In this document: one piece after another, positions 48,408-58,230 of the stretch | Layout: the number at the start of each line of letters is the position of its first letter | Position numbering within the stretch: the first letter of the stretch is position 1 | Assembly (NCBI GenBank): GCA_016722065.1 | Contig: JADKGX010000001.1 | Coordinates: 2,294,001 to 2,358,000, forward strand | Direction of reading: 5' to 3' | DNA from: Planctomycetota bacterium | GTDB lineage: Bacteria; Planctomycetota; UBA8742; UBA2392 | DNA length: 64,000 nt | The notes under the pieces: model-generated | Seen by the model: only the letters and a program-made list of their open reading frames with translations | Databases searched by the model: none | What the model was told of the DNA's origin: nothing | Made by a program: the position numbers and the translations under genes

Positions 48408-49792
48408 GCCCGGTCCTCCAGCAGGTCCTGCAGCGCCGCGCCCTTGGCCACGGTTTCATCCCATTCCGCCGCCGGGTCGCTGGCGGCTGTGATGCCTCCG
48501 CCAACGTGAAAGCTGACTCGATCAGGCTCGACCAGCAGCGTGCGGATCAGCACGTTGGCCTGCAGGTCGCCATTGGGGCTAAGCCAGAACATGCCACCGG
48601 TGTATGGGCCGCGGCGCACGGGTTCCAGCCCGTGCAGAATCTGCAGCGCGCGCTTTTTGGGTGCGCCGCTGATGCTGCCGCCCGGAAACGTGGCGCGAAT
48701 CAAGTCATGCGGCGTCACGCCTGGCCGCAACTGGCCCTGCACTGTGGCCTGCAGGTGGTGGACGCGCTCAAAACTGTGCAGCCCGCACAACTCAGGCACG
48801 GCCACGCTGCCGGGCACGCACACGCGCGACAGGTCGTTGCGCTCGAGGTCCACGATCATGGTCAGTTCGGCACGGTCTTTCACAGAGGCCAGCAACGCTG
48901 CGCGCTGGGCCGCGTCGTGTTGCTCGTTGGAACCCCGCCGAATCGTGCCTTTGATAGGCCGGGTTGTGACCACCCCCGCCTGCACCTGCAGAAAGCTCTC
49001 GGGCGAGCTTGAAAGCACAGCGCGCCGGTTGCCGCAATCCAGGTACCCTGCGTAGGGCGCGGCGTTGCCCGCGCGCAACCGGCCGTAAAGGGCAACCGCG
49101 TCGGCTTGCCCGGCGCAGACAACCTCGCGCGTCAGGTTGGCCTGGTAGATTTCGCCCTCATAGATGGCGTGCTGGATCGCGCTTACGCCGGCCTCAAAGC
49201 CGGGGCGGTCCGTTGAAAACTGCGGCGGGGCAAGCGTCGTCGGGCCGTCGGCGGGCAGTGGCTTTTCAAACAGCGCGTGCAGGTCCCCTGCCAGCCATTG
49301 AATGTCTTTGGGCCCTCCGGGTGCGCCAGCCAGCAGCCGCAGTTCTGGTTTGCCACGGGGCGGAAACCTCAACACCCAGGGGTAAAAACCGGCCTGCAGG
49401 TCCGGAAAAGAAGGGCCATCGGGCTTGGGCGGTGGCAGTGATTCGATACTGGTGCGCAACTCAAAACCCAGCAGGCCGGCCCAGCCACCCCAGAAGCCGC
49501 TTTCGTTTACGGGCTGCACCAGCGGGCATTCCTGCTGCGTGAAGCGTTCGACGCGCTGGAACACCGCCAGTGGGTCGCCCTCAAGCTGGCTGGCGTGCTT
49601 TCCGCGCTGGAACAGAGCACTTTGGCCGGTGCATTGCAGCAGCATGATCGGCGCAAAGGAAAGAAAGCTGTCGCCGTTGCCAAGGGCGGAATCAAAAAAC
49701 ACCGCAAAGGGCTGGCGCAAGGCGATGCGCAGAATCTCGGGCAGCGCACGGGGTGCGTCAAAGACAAGGCTGTGATAGCTCAGCGGAAGCAT
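48404..49792 (-). CDS. pabB: Aminodeoxychorismate synthase component I
   Basis: A 462-residue chorismate-binding enzyme that, with a glutaminase (PabA), converts chorismate to aminodeoxychorismate for p-aminobenzoate and folate. The PIKGT motif (TTRPIKGTIRRG) places it with PabB, where the lysine forms the covalent intermediate, rather than TrpE. Other conserved text: LTMIVDLERNDLSRV, FPGGSISGAPKKRALQIL, PYTGGMFWLSPNG, VGGGITAASDPAAEWDET. ATG 49792 gives the usual length; no PabA or PabC gene is adjacent. Start overlaps nothing upstream. Confidence 0.9.
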   Translation of the reverse strand: MLPLSYHSLVFDAPRALPEILRIALRQPFAVFFDSALGNGDSFLSFAPIMLLQCTGQSALFQRGKHASQLEGDPLAVFQRVERFTQQECPLVQPVNESGFWGGWAGLLGFELRTSIESLPPPKPDGPSFPDLQAGFYPWVLRFPPRGKPELRLLAGAPGGPKDIQWLAGDLHALFEKPLPADGPTTLAPPQFSTDRPGFEAGVSAIQHAIYEGEIYQANLTREVVCAGQADAVALYGRLRAGNAAPYAGYLDCGNRRAVLSSSPESFLQVQAGVVTTRPIKGTIRRGSNEQHDAAQRAALLASVKDRAELTMIVDLERNDLSRVCVPGSVAVPELCGLHSFERVHHLQATVQGQLRPGVTPHDLIRATFPGGSISGAPKKRALQILHGLEPVRRGPYTGGMFWLSPNGDLQANVLIRTLLVEPDRVSFHVGGGITAASDPAAEWDETVAKGAALQDLLEDRA

Positions 49793-49871
49793 CGCGCGCG
49801 GAAGTTAGCACAAAGAATCTGGCATGGCAGGGCCGATGCGATCTCGGGCCGACCGCCTTTTCGGGTTACGG

Positions 49872-49901
49872 CTGACTTGGGCTGGCAGATTTGCGTATAA
49901 T
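49872..49901 (+). promoter_or_regulatory. Sigma-70-type promoter of first toroid gene
   Basis: CTGACT (49872-49877) and a perfect TATAAT (49896-49901), spacing 18, with the next start codon 51 bp downstream. Confidence 0.65.
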
Positions 49902-49952
49902 GCAGGTTGCGGAAACACTCGGCCCTGATGCCGGGGTCGCCAAGGAGCCACC

Positions 49953-51143
49953 ATGTTGCCGATGCGCCGCCTGTGTCTTGCCCTGGTTGCTGTAGCCTGT
50001 GTTGCGTCAACGATTGTGGCGCAGAAAACGGAAGGCGGCGGCGACGACTCCTCGGAGGCGCCAGCACTTCGCATTCTGAACAAGAAGCACGTCACCGAAG
50101 AACTCAAGGCCGCGGTCAAAAAGGGCCTCAAGCGCCTGACCGAATTGCAGGATGCCAATGGCGCCTTCACAAAGGGCGGTGGCCAGAACGTGGCGATTGC
50201 TGTGACCAGCATGGCCGGGTTGGCGCTGGTGGCATCAGGCAGCACGCCCGACAAAGGCCCCTATGCGCCGCAGGTTCGAAAGACCATGGAGTACCTGCTG
50301 TCGTGCCAGGACCGTAACACCGGCTACATCACGGGCAGCAGCGATGGCAGCCGTATCCATGGACATGGCTATGCAACACTCTTCATGGCCCAGATTCTGG
50401 GCTCGCTGACCAACAAAGACGAGCGCGCCAAACTGGAAAAGGCGACCCAGGAAGCCGTCAAGTGCATCGAAAAAGGCCAGACCAAGTTCGGCGGTTGGGG
50501 CTACGTGCCCGATGACTTGACCTGGGACGAAGGCAGCACCACGGTGTGCTGCATTCAGGCTTTGCGTGCGGCCTCTGATGCCGGCCTGAACGTCAACATG
50601 AAGACGATCCAGAACGCCATCAAGTACATGTACGACATCGCGGAAAAGGCGACTTTCACCTACGAAGGCAACGATTACACCGGTTACACGTTCCGGTATT
50701 CACTTTCTTCGGGCTGGAACAGCCGCAGCTATGCGTTGTGCGCCGCCGGCATTGCGACGCTCAATGGCATTGGCGTTTACAGTGAAGGCGCAACCTGGAA
50801 AGAACACGATATCGGCAAGGTCTACAAGGGCGGCTTGCTGTGGCTGCGCTATCAGTTCGACGACTTCATGGGCCGGCGCAAGAGCGGCCAGGGATCGCTG
50901 GATGTCAGCCACTTCTACTACGCGCACTTTTACGCCTGCCAAGCCATGTGGAACGCGCCTGACGAGGCCTACTTTGACGAATACTTTCCCAAGTTGCGCG
51001 ACCTGTTGATCGACGAACAAAAGCGCAACCCGGCCGGCAACGGTGGCTGGCCCAGCCAGAGCTACGGCGAAGGTTACACTACCGGCTATGCGCTGATGAT
51101 TCTTCAGGTGCCCTATCAGCTTCTGCCGCTTTACGCCAAGTAG
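49953..51143 (+). CDS. Exported terpenoid-cyclase-like toroid protein A
   Basis: A 396-residue protein with AAGGAG before the ATG and a signal peptide cleaved near IVAQK. The mature part is an alpha/alpha toroid of the prenyltransferase/squalene-oxidase repeat type: KGLKRLTELQDANGAF, KTMEYLLSCQDRNTGYI, FGGWGYVPDDLTWDEGSTT, WLRYQFDDFMGRRKSGQG, SHFYYAHFYACQAMW. There is no DxDD aspartate cluster of hopene or squalene cyclases, so a cyclase activity is unlikely. First of four such proteins in 9.5 kb. A terminator follows. Confidence 0.8.
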   Translation: MLPMRRLCLALVAVACVASTIVAQKTEGGGDDSSEAPALRILNKKHVTEELKAAVKKGLKRLTELQDANGAFTKGGGQNVAIAVTSMAGLALVASGSTPDKGPYAPQVRKTMEYLLSCQDRNTGYITGSSDGSRIHGHGYATLFMAQILGSLTNKDERAKLEKATQEAVKCIEKGQTKFGGWGYVPDDLTWDEGSTTVCCIQALRAASDAGLNVNMKTIQNAIKYMYDIAEKATFTYEGNDYTGYTFRYSLSSGWNSRSYALCAAGIATLNGIGVYSEGATWKEHDIGKVYKGGLLWLRYQFDDFMGRRKSGQGSLDVSHFYYAHFYACQAMWNAPDEAYFDEYFPKLRDLLIDEQKRNPAGNGGWPSQSYGEGYTTGYALMILQVPYQLLPLYAK

Positions 51144-51162
51144 GCCGGCTGCAACCAACCAG

Positions 51163-51193
51163 ACCGCGCCCTGCCAACCGGGGCGCGGTTTTG
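51163..51193 (+). terminator. Terminator after toroid gene A
   Basis: 9-bp perfect stem (ACCGCGCCC / GGGCGCGGT) with a 9-nt loop, followed by TTTTGC, 20 bp after the stop codon. Confidence 0.8.
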
Positions 51194-51312
51194 CATTTGC
51201 GACATGGCGAAGGCGCCTTCACGCATTGGCGTAGCCAAAACGCAAAGACCTTCGCGCAGAAACCCATGCCGGATTAACCTGAGGACGCCAAAGCGGATCC
51301 TTGGGGCAAACG

Positions 51313-53922
51313 ATGACTCGATTTCTTGCACTGCTTGGGTTGCTGATCGGCCTGCTGGCCGTGGCGCCTTCGCAGCCACGCGCCCAGGACAGCGAGAAAA
51401 CCCCACCTGCGGCCAAAGCCCGGGAGTTCACTGACGAAGAAGTTGCCTCGGCCGACAAAGTGCGCCTGGCGTTGTCTGCGCAAGACCTGGTGCTGTACAA
51501 CGGCCTGCGCTACCTGCTGCGGCCGGCCTATGAAACGGAACTCTTTGCTGGCCGACGCTATCGCCCCGGCGGGCTGGCAAGCATGGAGGTCGCATCCACA
51601 GAACCCATGACCATGGCCGAACACCTTCGGTTGTGGGCTGTGCTTCAATCGGGCATGGAACTGGGCCAGGCCCTGGAAAACGAAATCACACGGCTGTTGC
51701 TCAGCACGCGCGACGGCGGTGCGCAGTTGGCAGGCATCGGCGTTGAAATGGCCACTTTGCGTGCCGTGTATCTTCGTGGTGATGCAGTGCGTAGTGCCGC
51801 CATCGTGGCCCGTGCCAAGGAACTGCTGGCGCAGGCGCGCAAACTGGCAGTGCTGACCAGCCAGAAGTCGCCCTTTGTGCAGGGCGCCCTGATCTATCCG
51901 CAATGGTTTGGCTTTCAGTTGTGGCGCAGCGTGATTGTGCGGGCCGCACTGGATGTGGGCCTGGAAGTAGATGGCCGCGACTGGGAAAACGACCTGCGCG
52001 ATCTGCTGCGCTGCTGGAACAAGGAAAAAGGCTGGACCATGTCAAAGGCCCAGGCGCGCAGCGTCAATGGCGACCTGCACACAAACCTGATGGCGCTGAC
52101 AACCCTGCAACTGGCTGCGGGTGCCCCGGATAAAACACTTTCCAAGGCACTGCAGTCCGAGATCAAGAAGAAGCTCGACGACGCCCCCGCGCTGCTGGCC
52201 AGGCTGGACCGCGAATACGAAGCGGAGGGTTTTGCCGACGCCCGCCTGCTGCTGTTGCAATCCATGGGCGATCTTTCACCGCAAGGCGTGCCGGGCGACC
52301 CCTGGCGCGAGAAACTGCTCCGTCAGGGACTGGCAAGTGCAGAAGTCAGCGGTGCATTTGTGGCCCGCAGCGGATTGCAAAGCGACTTGTTTGGCAACGT
52401 GCCCAACACTTCTCGCGGTTCTCGCACCTGCATGGAAACCGCACTGGTGCTGATTGCACTCTCCGGTGGACTTCAGGCCGCAGGCAAGGGGCCGCTGGCC
52501 GGCCAGGGGCTTGCCAGCACGGGCCGCGTGCTCTACGCGCTTTCCGTGTGGCAGGCCAGCAGCGCCCGGCAGGAAGCCGGCGACTTTCAGGGGCGGGTCA
52601 ATGCCGCCATTGCCGACGGCTGCGATTTCATTGCCGCCAGCCAGCTTCCCAACGGCAGCTTTCCTGGCACCCACGCGGCTTCGCTGGGCAACCACGCTGC
52701 GTGCGTACTGACCCTGATGCACGGGGGTTGGGACCGCAAAGGCCCGGTTATCTCAAATGGCCTGAAGTATATGCTGGAAAACCGTGCGGCGCCCAGCGGC
52801 ACCTATGCCAACGCGCTGGCCTTGATGGCATTTCAGGAATACTACATCCGTGAGCAGCGAGAAAATGGCCTTTTGGGTGCGGAGTCACCAGCGGAGTTTG
52901 AGGCCGCCCGCGGCAAGGTGTTGGCCGCCATGGACCCAGCCCACCGCAAGTTCTGCGAAGATCTTCTCAAGGAAATTGATTCCGCAGCAAGCAAGAAGGG
53001 CGGCTGGGGGTACACCGGCGTTGCCGGCGGCCGAACCAGCAGCGTGCCCAGCGGAAACTATGCCGATAACTCGTGCAGCCAGTACGCCCTGCTGGGCTAC
53101 AAGGCCGCCAGCATGTTGGGCTTGCGCGTGGACAGCAAAGTGTTCTCCGATGAAGCCAATCGCCTGTTGCGCCAATACGGCCCCAGCAAGGAAATGCCAG
53201 AGGTCGAGTTCGTGTACGAACCCGATGCCAAAGACGGCGACGAAAGCGAACGCAAAACCAAAGCACGAGGCGAAACGCGCAAGGGCACGATTCAGCCGGG
53301 GGGCTGGAGCTATTCCCAGGAATGGCGCGACGGCGGCAACTTGCAGATGACGGCCGCGGGCATCAGCAGCCTGACCGTGTGCATGGATGAACTGAAAGTT
53401 CGCGGAAAACTGGGGCGTGATCTGGCCTGGCGCATCGCGCTGACGATTCATGGCGCGCAGCACTTCATGGCGTCGCAGTACTACAAGCCGGCCAATTTTG
53501 AAAACGAAGAACGCAACGTGCTGACCCAAAGCGGCGACGGCATGGGCGGCTACTACAACCTCTACAGTGTTGAACGCGCCTGCATGTTGGCAGGCTTGAG
53601 CCGCATAGGCAGCGACAGCGTTGATTGGTACCAGATTGGCGCCAATGCACTGCTGGATGCCCAGCAAGACGACGGAAGCTGGGACGGCAACGCCTGGTGG
53701 AGCCGCAATGCGGACCAGCCACAGGTGCGGGGCATGATCAACACCTGCATGGCGATTCTGTTTTTGCGCCAGGCCTCGCTGCCTGTCATTACCGAGCACA
53801 AGAAACGTGAAAAAGAACGCGAGGAGCGCGAAAAGCAGCCCTCGGAGGCTCCGCGGTCGCCTATCACGCCTGGCCCCAAAGAAAAGTCGCCCGCGCCCGG
53901 CCCGGCCGGCGATGGCAAGTAG
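51313..53922 (+). CDS. Exported terpenoid-cyclase-like toroid protein B
   Basis: An 869-residue protein; ATG 51313 gives a cleavable signal (FLALLGLLIGLLAVAPSQPRAQ). The mature chain contains two toroid regions (about 120-470 and 480-840) of helical repeats with the QW-like motifs DGCDFIAASQLPNGSFPG, GGWGYTGVAGG, GGWSYSQEW and DAQQDDGSWDG. Near the end NLYSVERACMLAGLSRIG, VDWYQIGANALLDAQQDDGS and MINTCMAILFLRQ is the conserved planctomycete pattern of this family. The tail is Lys/Glu/Pro-rich. No catalytic acid cluster. Role unknown. Confidence 0.8.
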   Translation: MTRFLALLGLLIGLLAVAPSQPRAQDSEKTPPAAKAREFTDEEVASADKVRLALSAQDLVLYNGLRYLLRPAYETELFAGRRYRPGGLASMEVASTEPMTMAEHLRLWAVLQSGMELGQALENEITRLLLSTRDGGAQLAGIGVEMATLRAVYLRGDAVRSAAIVARAKELLAQARKLAVLTSQKSPFVQGALIYPQWFGFQLWRSVIVRAALDVGLEVDGRDWENDLRDLLRCWNKEKGWTMSKAQARSVNGDLHTNLMALTTLQLAAGAPDKTLSKALQSEIKKKLDDAPALLARLDREYEAEGFADARLLLLQSMGDLSPQGVPGDPWREKLLRQGLASAEVSGAFVARSGLQSDLFGNVPNTSRGSRTCMETALVLIALSGGLQAAGKGPLAGQGLASTGRVLYALSVWQASSARQEAGDFQGRVNAAIADGCDFIAASQLPNGSFPGTHAASLGNHAACVLTLMHGGWDRKGPVISNGLKYMLENRAAPSGTYANALALMAFQEYYIREQRENGLLGAESPAEFEAARGKVLAAMDPAHRKFCEDLLKEIDSAASKKGGWGYTGVAGGRTSSVPSGNYADNSCSQYALLGYKAASMLGLRVDSKVFSDEANRLLRQYGPSKEMPEVEFVYEPDAKDGDESERKTKARGETRKGTIQPGGWSYSQEWRDGGNLQMTAAGISSLTVCMDELKVRGKLGRDLAWRIALTIHGAQHFMASQYYKPANFENEERNVLTQSGDGMGGYYNLYSVERACMLAGLSRIGSDSVDWYQIGANALLDAQQDDGSWDGNAWWSRNADQPQVRGMINTCMAILFLRQASLPVITEHKKREKEREEREKQPSEAPRSPITPGPKEKSPAPGPAGDGK

Positions 53923-54110
53923 AGCAGCAGCACGGGGTTGCAAGGATTCAAGAATTTGAAATTGGCCTGACTCTTCCGGCAATCTCGCGGCATTACTGAA
54001 CATGGGGCGCAGGGGACCCAGCGCCGGCCTTGCAGAATGCGACAACTTGGGCCCGGCGGGTTTCATGTGGTAGGTAAAGCTTGCGGCCAAATTGTCCGGC
54101 TGAATGACAG

Positions 54111-54136
54111 GGAACTTCGTATTTCTATTTGGCGTT
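54111..54136 (+). promoter_or_regulatory. Possible ECF-type promoter (GGAAC-N17-CGTT)
   Basis: GGAACTT at 54111-54117 and CGTT at 54133-54136 with a 17-nt spacer after GGAAC, 64 bp before the start of toroid gene C. Confidence 0.5.
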
Positions 54137-54158
54137 CCTGTTGCACACAAAAGAGAAT

Positions 54159-54179
54159 CACGCCTGCTGTGCAGGCGTG
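54159..54179 (+). other. Leader hairpin before toroid gene C
   Basis: Perfect 9-bp stem CACGCCTGC / GCAGGCGTG with loop TGT, between the promoter-like motif and the ribosome site GAGGGG. The hairpin may modulate translation or protect the 5' end. Confidence 0.4.
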
Positions 54180-54200
54180 TTGCTGGTTTGAGGGGCTCAA

Positions 54201-56876
54201 ATGAGAAACCTGTTTACGATCTTGGCTGGTGGCGCCGTTTTGGCTGGTGTGGCCGGGCTTGCCTTGCAGCCTTCAAGTGCCGTCGCACCGGCACCTGTGC
54301 TTGCGCATACCGCACCAGGCGCGGCGATGCCAGCGGCGGACGAACAAACGCAAGTCAATGGCGCAGAGAATGTCACGCAGGCTGAGATCGCCAAGGTGAT
54401 TGCCGGCATGGATTCGCCGCTGGCAAGCAGCGACCCCACGACCATCCTGCTGGATTTTGCTGCCCAGGGCTCCGGTTCCGGCATCCAGCCGCTGCAGGCA
54501 CGTGGCACGCGCCCGGCGGGCTGGAAGCCTGACCCCCCGCTGGACCTGACGGGTGGCATGCCCAGCGACGCCGATATTCGTTCTGCCGTCACCAAGGCCG
54601 TCACCTGGTTGCTCGACCAACAGAACGAAAACGGCTCCTGGGACGTTGTACTGGACGGAACCATGTTGAGCGAAACGGCCGACCAGGCCGTAGACGCCAT
54701 TGCCGCCACCGCGCTGGCGGGCATCGCCCTTCGGTATCACATCAAGTCGGATGCCGCGCGCATTGAACCCGCGCTGAAGAAGGCCGCCGATTTTGTCATG
54801 GACCGCGTTTATCGCGGCAAACTGCCTCTCAAGGTGTGGTACGCCAACTGGCGCTACACGCTGGGCTTGAAATTCCTGCATATGGAATTCGTGGCCACAT
54901 CGGATGCTGACCGCAAAGGCGAAATCACCGCCGTGTGCCGCCGCATGGTCCAGGCCATGCTGCGCCTGCAACTGTCCAACGGCGCGGCCAAGAGCCTCGA
55001 CAAAAAGCGCAAGGCCCGCCTTTCTTCGCGACTCAAGGATGCAGCCATGCCCACCAGCCTGGGCGTAGTGCTGGATCTGCCCACGGATCAGTTGTATCGC
55101 GGCGGCGCGCCGATCTCGCGCATCCTGCCCGGCAGCGCGGCCGAAAAGGCAGCCTTGGCTGTGGGCGACAAGATTGTCGGTGCGGAGGGTATTCGCATCG
55201 AGAACGCAGTCGACTTCTATGGCATCGAAACCGAATGGAAGGGCGGCCAGAAGGTCAACCTGAAGATTTCCCGTCCCGGCGGCAAGGATTTCGCCCGCGA
55301 CGTTACGCTGTTGCAGACCTGGCCCGGATATGTGGGCCTGAAGGTCAGTGCTGGCACCGGTGAGGGCCCGACCATTGAGGGCTTTCTGCGCTTTTCGCCG
55401 GCCAAGGGTGAACTGGAACTCGGTGACGTGATTCAAAAGGTGGACGGCAAAGAAGCCAAGTCGCTGGAAGACTACCGCGCCATTGAAGCCGGCATTTTGC
55501 CCGGCAAGAAAGTGAAGTTTGAGGTCCTGCGCGGTGGCAAGAAGAAAAGCGCAACCCTGCCCGCCGGTGCATCACCCGAGGGCTGGTACGGGTTCTTTAT
55601 CAAAGAAGAAGACAAGGGTGACGAAAACGGCGTCGTCGTCGAGGGCGAGTGCGTACCGGGCTCGGCGGCGGAGTCGCTGGGCTTGAAAGAGGGTGACCGT
55701 ATCACCTGGATTGGCGATGTACCGATTCTGGGTCTGGACCATTACGACGACTTCTGCGGCAGCGTAGCAGCCGGCAAGGCCGTGATCTTGAAGTGGATGC
55801 GCGACGGCCAGGAAATGTCCGGCGAAGCAGTGGCTGACGCCGTTGTGATGCCCGGCGACCCGCAGTTTGACTTTACGCCCACCCAGCAAGGCTGGTTCGG
55901 CCCGGCCGTGATCAGCGACATCAAGAAGGGCGGAGTGAGTGAAAAGGCCGGCCTGAAAAACGGCGACGTAATGGAATCGGTCGACGGCAAGCAGGCCAAC
56001 ACGCTGTTTGCTGCCATCATTCAGTTGCGCCAGTTGGCTGCCGGCGACGAAGTCGAAATCAAGGTCAAGCGCGGCGCCCAGACCATCACGGCCAAGTTCG
56101 TTCTGCAAAAGCCCCCCGAAGACGGCGGCGGCAAGGTCGAGGAAGGCGGCTGGGCCTATTACCCCGACATGGGCGAATCACCCAGCTTCAGCACCGCCAG
56201 CGCGCTGCTGGCCCTGTACAACGTGCAGAAGGACATTCTTCCCGGCCTGAAGGTTGCGCTGAAGGACTGCTACAAGTCAGCCGAAAACCTGATTACCGGC
56301 CTGCGCGTGGCAGACCCCAACAATGCCGGTACAGAAACCTATATCTATCGTGGTGGCAGCAAAGGCATGCCAGGCGGCATTGGTGAAGACCTGCGTGGCT
56401 GCCAGGGCCGCAACGCGATCTGCGAACTGGCCATGGTGATTGGCGGTCGTCGCAAGACCGGTGACCTCAAGAAGATGATCGAGCTGTGGCAGCGCTATCG
56501 CGGCGAACTGGATGCTGTGCGCCGCATGGAGTTCTACAACCCGCCGAACAAGGGAGGCTCGCCCCACAACTTTGACCGCTGGTTCAACGCGGCGTATTAC
56601 TGGAGCTACGGCCACTATCACACCCTGCTGGCGGCCAAATTGGTGGGCGGCAAGACGTTCAAGGACATCAACGAAATCTGCGTCAAGGCCGTCATGAAAA
56701 CGCGCCTTGAAGACGGCACATGGCTGGATCACCCTGCTTTCGGCAAGTTGGTCGGCACGGGCCTGGCACTTTGGATTCTGGGCGAATCGGAAGGTCCTTG
56801 GAAGGACGGCTATGGCGCCGTCACCACACAGGACAAAACCAACCCCGCAACGCCGGAAAAGAAGCCTGAAGAGTAA
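54201..56876 (+). CDS. Exported toroid protein C with about four embedded PDZ domains
   Basis: An 891-residue protein with ribosome site GAGGGG and a signal segment. Residues about 125-255 begin a toroid (VTWLLDQQNENGSWDVV, WYANWRYTLGLKFLH). Four PDZ-like modules follow at about 285-372, 375-455, 462-550 and 558-640, marked by GSAAEKAALAVGDKIVG, LELGDVIQKVDGKEAKSLED, GSAAESLGLKEGDRITWIGD and GVSEKAGLKNGDVMESVDGK. The toroid then resumes (about 645-870: GGWAYYPDMGESPSFSTASA, WFNAAYYWSYGHYHTLLAAK, DGTWLDHPAFGKLVGTGLAL). No protease domain. A terminator follows. Confidence 0.83.
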   Translation: MRNLFTILAGGAVLAGVAGLALQPSSAVAPAPVLAHTAPGAAMPAADEQTQVNGAENVTQAEIAKVIAGMDSPLASSDPTTILLDFAAQGSGSGIQPLQARGTRPAGWKPDPPLDLTGGMPSDADIRSAVTKAVTWLLDQQNENGSWDVVLDGTMLSETADQAVDAIAATALAGIALRYHIKSDAARIEPALKKAADFVMDRVYRGKLPLKVWYANWRYTLGLKFLHMEFVATSDADRKGEITAVCRRMVQAMLRLQLSNGAAKSLDKKRKARLSSRLKDAAMPTSLGVVLDLPTDQLYRGGAPISRILPGSAAEKAALAVGDKIVGAEGIRIENAVDFYGIETEWKGGQKVNLKISRPGGKDFARDVTLLQTWPGYVGLKVSAGTGEGPTIEGFLRFSPAKGELELGDVIQKVDGKEAKSLEDYRAIEAGILPGKKVKFEVLRGGKKKSATLPAGASPEGWYGFFIKEEDKGDENGVVVEGECVPGSAAESLGLKEGDRITWIGDVPILGLDHYDDFCGSVAAGKAVILKWMRDGQEMSGEAVADAVVMPGDPQFDFTPTQQGWFGPAVISDIKKGGVSEKAGLKNGDVMESVDGKQANTLFAAIIQLRQLAAGDEVEIKVKRGAQTITAKFVLQKPPEDGGGKVEEGGWAYYPDMGESPSFSTASALLALYNVQKDILPGLKVALKDCYKSAENLITGLRVADPNNAGTETYIYRGGSKGMPGGIGEDLRGCQGRNAICELAMVIGGRRKTGDLKKMIELWQRYRGELDAVRRMEFYNPPNKGGSPHNFDRWFNAAYYWSYGHYHTLLAAKLVGGKTFKDINEICVKAVMKTRLEDGTWLDHPAFGKLVGTGLALWILGESEGPWKDGYGAVTTQDKTNPATPEKKPEE

Positions 56877-56898
56877 CTCACTCGCGCCCAAACCTGTG

Positions 56899-56931
56899 AC
56901 GGCCCGCCAACATGGCGGGCCGTTTGCTTTT
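56899..56931 (+). terminator. Terminator after toroid gene C
   Basis: 11-bp perfect stem (56899-56909 with 56913-56923), loop ACA, then TTTGCTTTT, 22 bp past the stop codon. Confidence 0.88.
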
Positions 56932-57039
56932 GGGCACTTCGTGCCGCCACAATCCGAAATATGACGGCAAAAACACCCCTTGGAACGTAATTGGCATATA
57001 CTCCCATCACCCCCGCCATTGATTCGCCTAGGAGTGTCC

Positions 57040-58230
57040 ATGTCGTTTGCTGCTTTGCGGCTTCCCCTTGCCGCCCTGGTTTTGGCTGTTTCTGCGTTCC
57101 AATCTGTTTCGGCGCCGGTTCGCGCACAGGAAGCTCCCGACGAAGCATTTTCAGGGCGCCTGGAAGCCGGCACCAGCACGGAACTCAAAGTTGACCTCAA
57201 GGGCTACTCGGGCGAACTTCGCCTCAAGTCCATTCTGGCGCCAGGCAGCCGGGTTAAGGCGGGCGACGTCGTCGCTACGCTGGATGCAACAGATTTTGAC
57301 CGCTGGCTGGCCCGCACCCGCGAAAACGCACAGTTGGCAGACCAAGCCCTGCAGGCCGCGCAGGACGGCATGGACCAGTACAACGTTGTGATCCCGCAGC
57401 AGTTGCAGAAGACACAGCGCGATTTTGACCGCGCAGCAGAGGCCCTGGATTTCTTTCGCAAGAAGGAAAAGCAGAACCGCATCCGTAACAGCGAAATGGG
57501 CCTGGAGAGCTTCCAGAACAGCATTGAGGACCAGGAAGAAGAACTGGCCCAACTGGAAAAGCTGTACAAGGGCAACGACCTTGCCCAAGAAAGCCAGGAC
57601 ATCGTCCTGAACCGCAGCAAGCGCCGTCTCAAGCAATCCAAGGAGCGTTTTGAAATGTCCAAGGAAAGCCACAAGCGCTTTGTGGAACTGGACATTCCGC
57701 GCCAGGAACAGGACCTTGTCGCAGCCGTTGAAAACGCAAGAAATGAACTGAACCGCATCAAGCGCATGGTCGACGTTGGCAACTTTGACGTAACCAACAA
57801 GCTGGTGCGTTCGCGCCAGGGGGCCGAAGACGCCAAGCGCGCCCTGGCAGACCTGGAAGCCGACGCCGGCGCATTCACGATCAAGGCAACTCATGCCGGG
57901 CTGGTCGTGGTGGGTGGCCTGGGCGGTAACAACTCGGTTTCCATGGGTCTCAAGGTCGGCGACAAACTGCAGCGCGGCCAGGCCGTGGCAGGCGTGCTTG
58001 ATACCGGCAAGCTGACGGTGACCATGCAGTTCCCCGCAACCGCACGCGACAAAGTTGTAGTGGGTGCAAGCGTTGAAGCCAAAGCAGCCGACGGCGTGGT
58101 GGCACGCGGCCGCGTAACTGCTGTGGGCTTTGTGGTTGATGCCAAGGGCCGGCTGTCGGCAACGGTCGAGGTCGAAAACACCGACGGCAAGCTGCTGGTA
58201 GGCATCAAGGTCGAGATCAAGCTTTCATGA
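57040..58230 (+). CDS. HlyD-like periplasmic adaptor with long coiled coil
   Basis: A 396-residue protein. ATG 57040 has AGGAG upstream and yields a signal peptide (LPLAALVLAVSAFQSVSAPVRAQ). The mature chain follows the adaptor plan: a short biotinyl/lipoyl-like half (LKSILAPGSRVKAGDVVATLDATD), a very long coiled-coil hairpin (about 95-290, Gln/Glu/Lys-rich), a second lipoyl half (IKATHAGLVVVGG) and a beta-barrel end. Coiled-coil arms this long are typical of MFPs that reach far toward an outer-membrane partner. Overlaps the toroid lipoprotein gene by 4 bp (ATGA). No pump or permease gene is adjacent. Confidence 0.82.
   Translation: MSFAALRLPLAALVLAVSAFQSVSAPVRAQEAPDEAFSGRLEAGTSTELKVDLKGYSGELRLKSILAPGSRVKAGDVVATLDATDFDRWLARTRENAQLADQALQAAQDGMDQYNVVIPQQLQKTQRDFDRAAEALDFFRKKEKQNRIRNSEMGLESFQNSIEDQEEELAQLEKLYKGNDLAQESQDIVLNRSKRRLKQSKERFEMSKESHKRFVELDIPRQEQDLVAAVENARNELNRIKRMVDVGNFDVTNKLVRSRQGAEDAKRALADLEADAGAFTIKATHAGLVVVGGLGGNNSVSMGLKVGDKLQRGQAVAGVLDTGKLTVTMQFPATARDKVVVGASVEAKAADGVVARGRVTAVGFVVDAKGRLSATVEVENTDGKLLVGIKVEIKLS

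Noticed and set aside
49953..51143. Calling the toroid proteins squalene-hopene cyclases
   Set aside because: None has the DxDD catalytic motif or the full QW repeat set, and all carry export signals.
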